In this document: piece by piece, positions 62,137 through 64,000 of the stretch
Numbering within the stretch: position 1 is the first letter of the stretch
How the letters are laid out: every line of letters begins with the position of its first letter
Assembly: GCA_050084515.1 (NCBI GenBank)
Contig: CM114271.1
Location: forward strand, 61,814,001 to 61,878,000
Direction: 5' to 3'
Length of the DNA: 64,000 bases
Source: Blasia pusilla
Lineage: Eukaryota; Marchantiophyta; Marchantiopsida; Blasiales
Translations under genes and position numbers: made by a program
Notes under the pieces: model-generated
Databases searched by the model: none
Told to the model about the DNA's origin: nothing
What the model saw: only the letters and a program-made list of their open reading frames with translations

Positions 62137-62429
62137 ATATGTAGTTTTACAGATGTTACATTTTCGTTGGGAGAAATCAGCGCGGGAGCGCTGCCGAATT
62201 TTGTGTAGGAGAAAGAGACATTGGGATTTACGACAGTCCCCGTCAGTTTTTACTGAAATGTTCGATTCTAAATATTTTTTGATGGTAGCGTAGATCGTGA
62301 AGTTGTGCACGCTGTGCAACAAATAGTGCACAATTTGGAGTTGCGAGCAAAAAGTTATGGGCAATCTTATAAAGCTGCCATTGCTAGGCGATTTTTAGGG
62401 TTAAATCGTGCAAACCCTAAATCAGCCGC

Positions 62430-62580
62430 CACACCGGCGGCGGCCGTCGCCATCATAGTCACCGTCAACGGTCGACGGTCAACCGTCATCATCAACCGTC
62501 ACCGTCATCGGTCGGCCGTCACCATCAGCGGTCAACCGTCACTGTCAAGGGTCCACCGTCCATTGTCCACCCTTTGGATG
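62430..62580. repeat. degenerate GTC/CCG-rich short-motif repeat
   Basis: The stretch is built from variants of CACCGTCA and GGTCAACCGTC, repeated many times with substitutions. It lies in the 1.3-kb segment of the second element that the first copy lacks. Open frames across it encode Val/Thr/Arg/Ser-rich low-complexity peptides and are not taken as genes. Confidence 0.8.
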
Positions 62581-63432
62581 CCATTGCCGCCATTACGGAG
62601 TGGAGGGTCTTCCATGACGTTCGTTGATTCCTTGACTTGCGTCGCCACCACGTACTTTGTTTTGGCCGCCACCTTCATCGCAGTTTCTTCATCAACCAGT
62701 GAAGGTAGATGACCTCCGGTTATGGTGTTTGAGTTTTGATTTCATGCTGCTATGTTGTGATTGGTAGCCGCTCGACGACGATCGAGTATCGTGCCGTGAC
62801 ACCCGTAGCCGCAACGCGCCGCCGATTGCCGCGCCGTGCCGCTTGTGGCCGCACCGCACCATCTCGATCGCGGAGCCGCACCGTCATTGTGGAGCATAGT
62901 GTGGGATTATTATTGATTGAGGAGGGTATGCCGCCGAGTGCCGCATCCCATCATCGAGGGCCGTGCCGTTCAGAGCCGTTCGTCGCCGCAACGCCCACCG
63001 TTCATTTGGGACCGCATCTTTGTCTATCGAGGAGTTTTGAGCAAGATCGATGACGGGAGGAGTGTGACTTGCTGATTGGAGGAGTTGTCTCCACGATCGA
63101 GTTTGGGTCGAGATTTGCAGTTGCTGAGGATCGACATCGACATGTGTTCAGGTTACCCATTCTGGTCCTTTACCGTGCACGTGTGAGGGATTCTGGGATT
63201 TATTTGGGGATATTGGGTGTGTGGATGTTGAGAGCATCATTTATGTATGTGGTTTAGGGGACATAGACCTGTGTGGGATGTCCGGAGTTGAGGGTAGGTT
63301 GTCGATGAGATGATAGCCTGGTCGATTTGCCGCACCACGCCGCGTGTTGCCGCACGTTACACGTCTCGGGGAGAGAGAGTGTAGATCGAGTGCCGCATGT
63401 TTGGGATGAGTGATTGAGGGATTCCTCACGAG

Positions 63433-64000
63433 GTTCAGAGTGATCGGGTGAGAGGGGCACGAGGGTCATCACGGAGTCTGTTCGGGACTTTGAGAGGCGA
63501 GGTGGTGAACCCGAGAGTAGCTCTAGAGGTTTTACGCTTAGTGGCGCGAGGTTTCGAGGGTCTCCACGTGAGGGACCACCTCGACCTCCTTCTGTGTCAT
63601 CGTCAGACGAGGGGGAGGGTATAGAGGAGTTTGTGAGCACATCGCCACACATTGTGAGTGGTCCTACTAGTGGGGCGTTGAGATGGACGACGGGGTAGAG
63701 GACGCGAGGTTTTCAAGTGCGAGAGGCACGATTGAGTTGCACGATTTTATATCGAGTTTAGGAGTTGGTGCGAATCCCGGCCGGGCCAAGAACTCTAGAG
63801 AGTTCAACCCGTTCTGACATGGAACGGTATGTTCCAAAGCATTTAGAGGGGGCGCCCATGGACGATTACCATGAGTTCTCTCGAGAGATATGCATGTGAG
63901 ATCGAGGCGTGGAGGCTCTACTATGACCCACATTATGTGTCATGGGACGGAGCCGTTCCCGGATGAGGAGGAGGAGTCGGAGAGGCTCACGCCTCTTCCA
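63433..64000 (+). pseudogene. gag of the second retroelement (partial, broken)
   Basis: Aligned with 17900-18450 of the first copy. Shared features are the RDFERRGGEPESSSRGF segment, the PPRPPSVSSSDEGEG linker, and the ELHDF and MDDYHEF stretches in shifting frames. Small indels break the frame after about 63690. It is cut by the end of the window in the acidic linker region. Confidence 0.75.

Larger units (their letters stand above)
61351..64000 (+). mobile_element. second copy of the DNMT-type gypsy retroelement, cut by the window end
   Basis: Homology to the first element starts at 61351 and covers the LTR-like repeat (61351-62136) and gag (about 63433-64000). Between these lies about 1.3 kb (62137-63432) absent from the first copy. 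The gag part has its own frameshifts, so this copy is also decayed, but it keeps sense codons at two of the first copy's stops. Whether it carries the methyltransferase and PHD modules lies beyond the window. Confidence 0.8.

Noticed and set aside
62430-62580. CRISPR-like array
   Set aside because: The units are short, variable and without spacers, and the genome is eukaryotic; it is a degenerate microsatellite.
62305-63053. Plus-strand frames of 105 and 135 codons with Val/Thr/Arg repeats
   Set aside because: They run through a GTC/CCG short-motif repeat within the retroelement leader, so openness reflects composition.

Overview
The window looks like nuclear DNA of a land plant outside the flowering plants. 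The genes have many short exons and GT-AG introns, the spacers are long and AT-rich, and there are Ty3/gypsy and Helitron relics. One gene is a P5B-type ATPase, a class I recall as absent from flowering plants but present in algae and early-diverging land plants. A lycophyte, moss or fern would all fit; I cannot name a species.

Layout. 1-7.5 kb: AT-rich spacer with one short Helitron relic (4377-4640) and a GC-richer stretch without a recognisable gene. 7.6-15.5 kb: a complete 14-exon minus-strand gene for the nucleolar WD40 protein UTP13 (TORMOZ/TBL3), with telo-box motifs upstream and a degenerate tandem repeat in intron 1 that copies the start of exon 2. 17.1-24.8 kb: a decayed plus-strand Ty3/gypsy retroelement with the order gag, zinc knuckle, protease, DNA cytosine-5 methyltransferase, reverse transcriptase, RNase H, integrase, PHD finger. 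A second, less complete copy runs from 61.35 kb off the end of the window. 27.3-37.4 kb: a 20-exon minus-strand gene for a P5B ATPase (ATP13A/YPK9 class), whose model closes only if one base is missing in exon 11. 38-61 kb: gene-poor, AT-rich spacer with a 645-bp foldback, two further short Helitrons, a second foldback, tandem repeats, a decayed gene fragment and a degenerate LTR-like fragment.

The most striking item is the retroelement. It carries its own cytosine methyltransferase and ends in a PHD finger where many plant gypsy elements have a chromodomain. Several of its premature stops look like C-to-T decay at CG and CAG sites, as expected if the element was itself methylated. The two host genes are otherwise unrelated: one acts in the nucleolar small-subunit processome, the other is a predicted endomembrane transporter.
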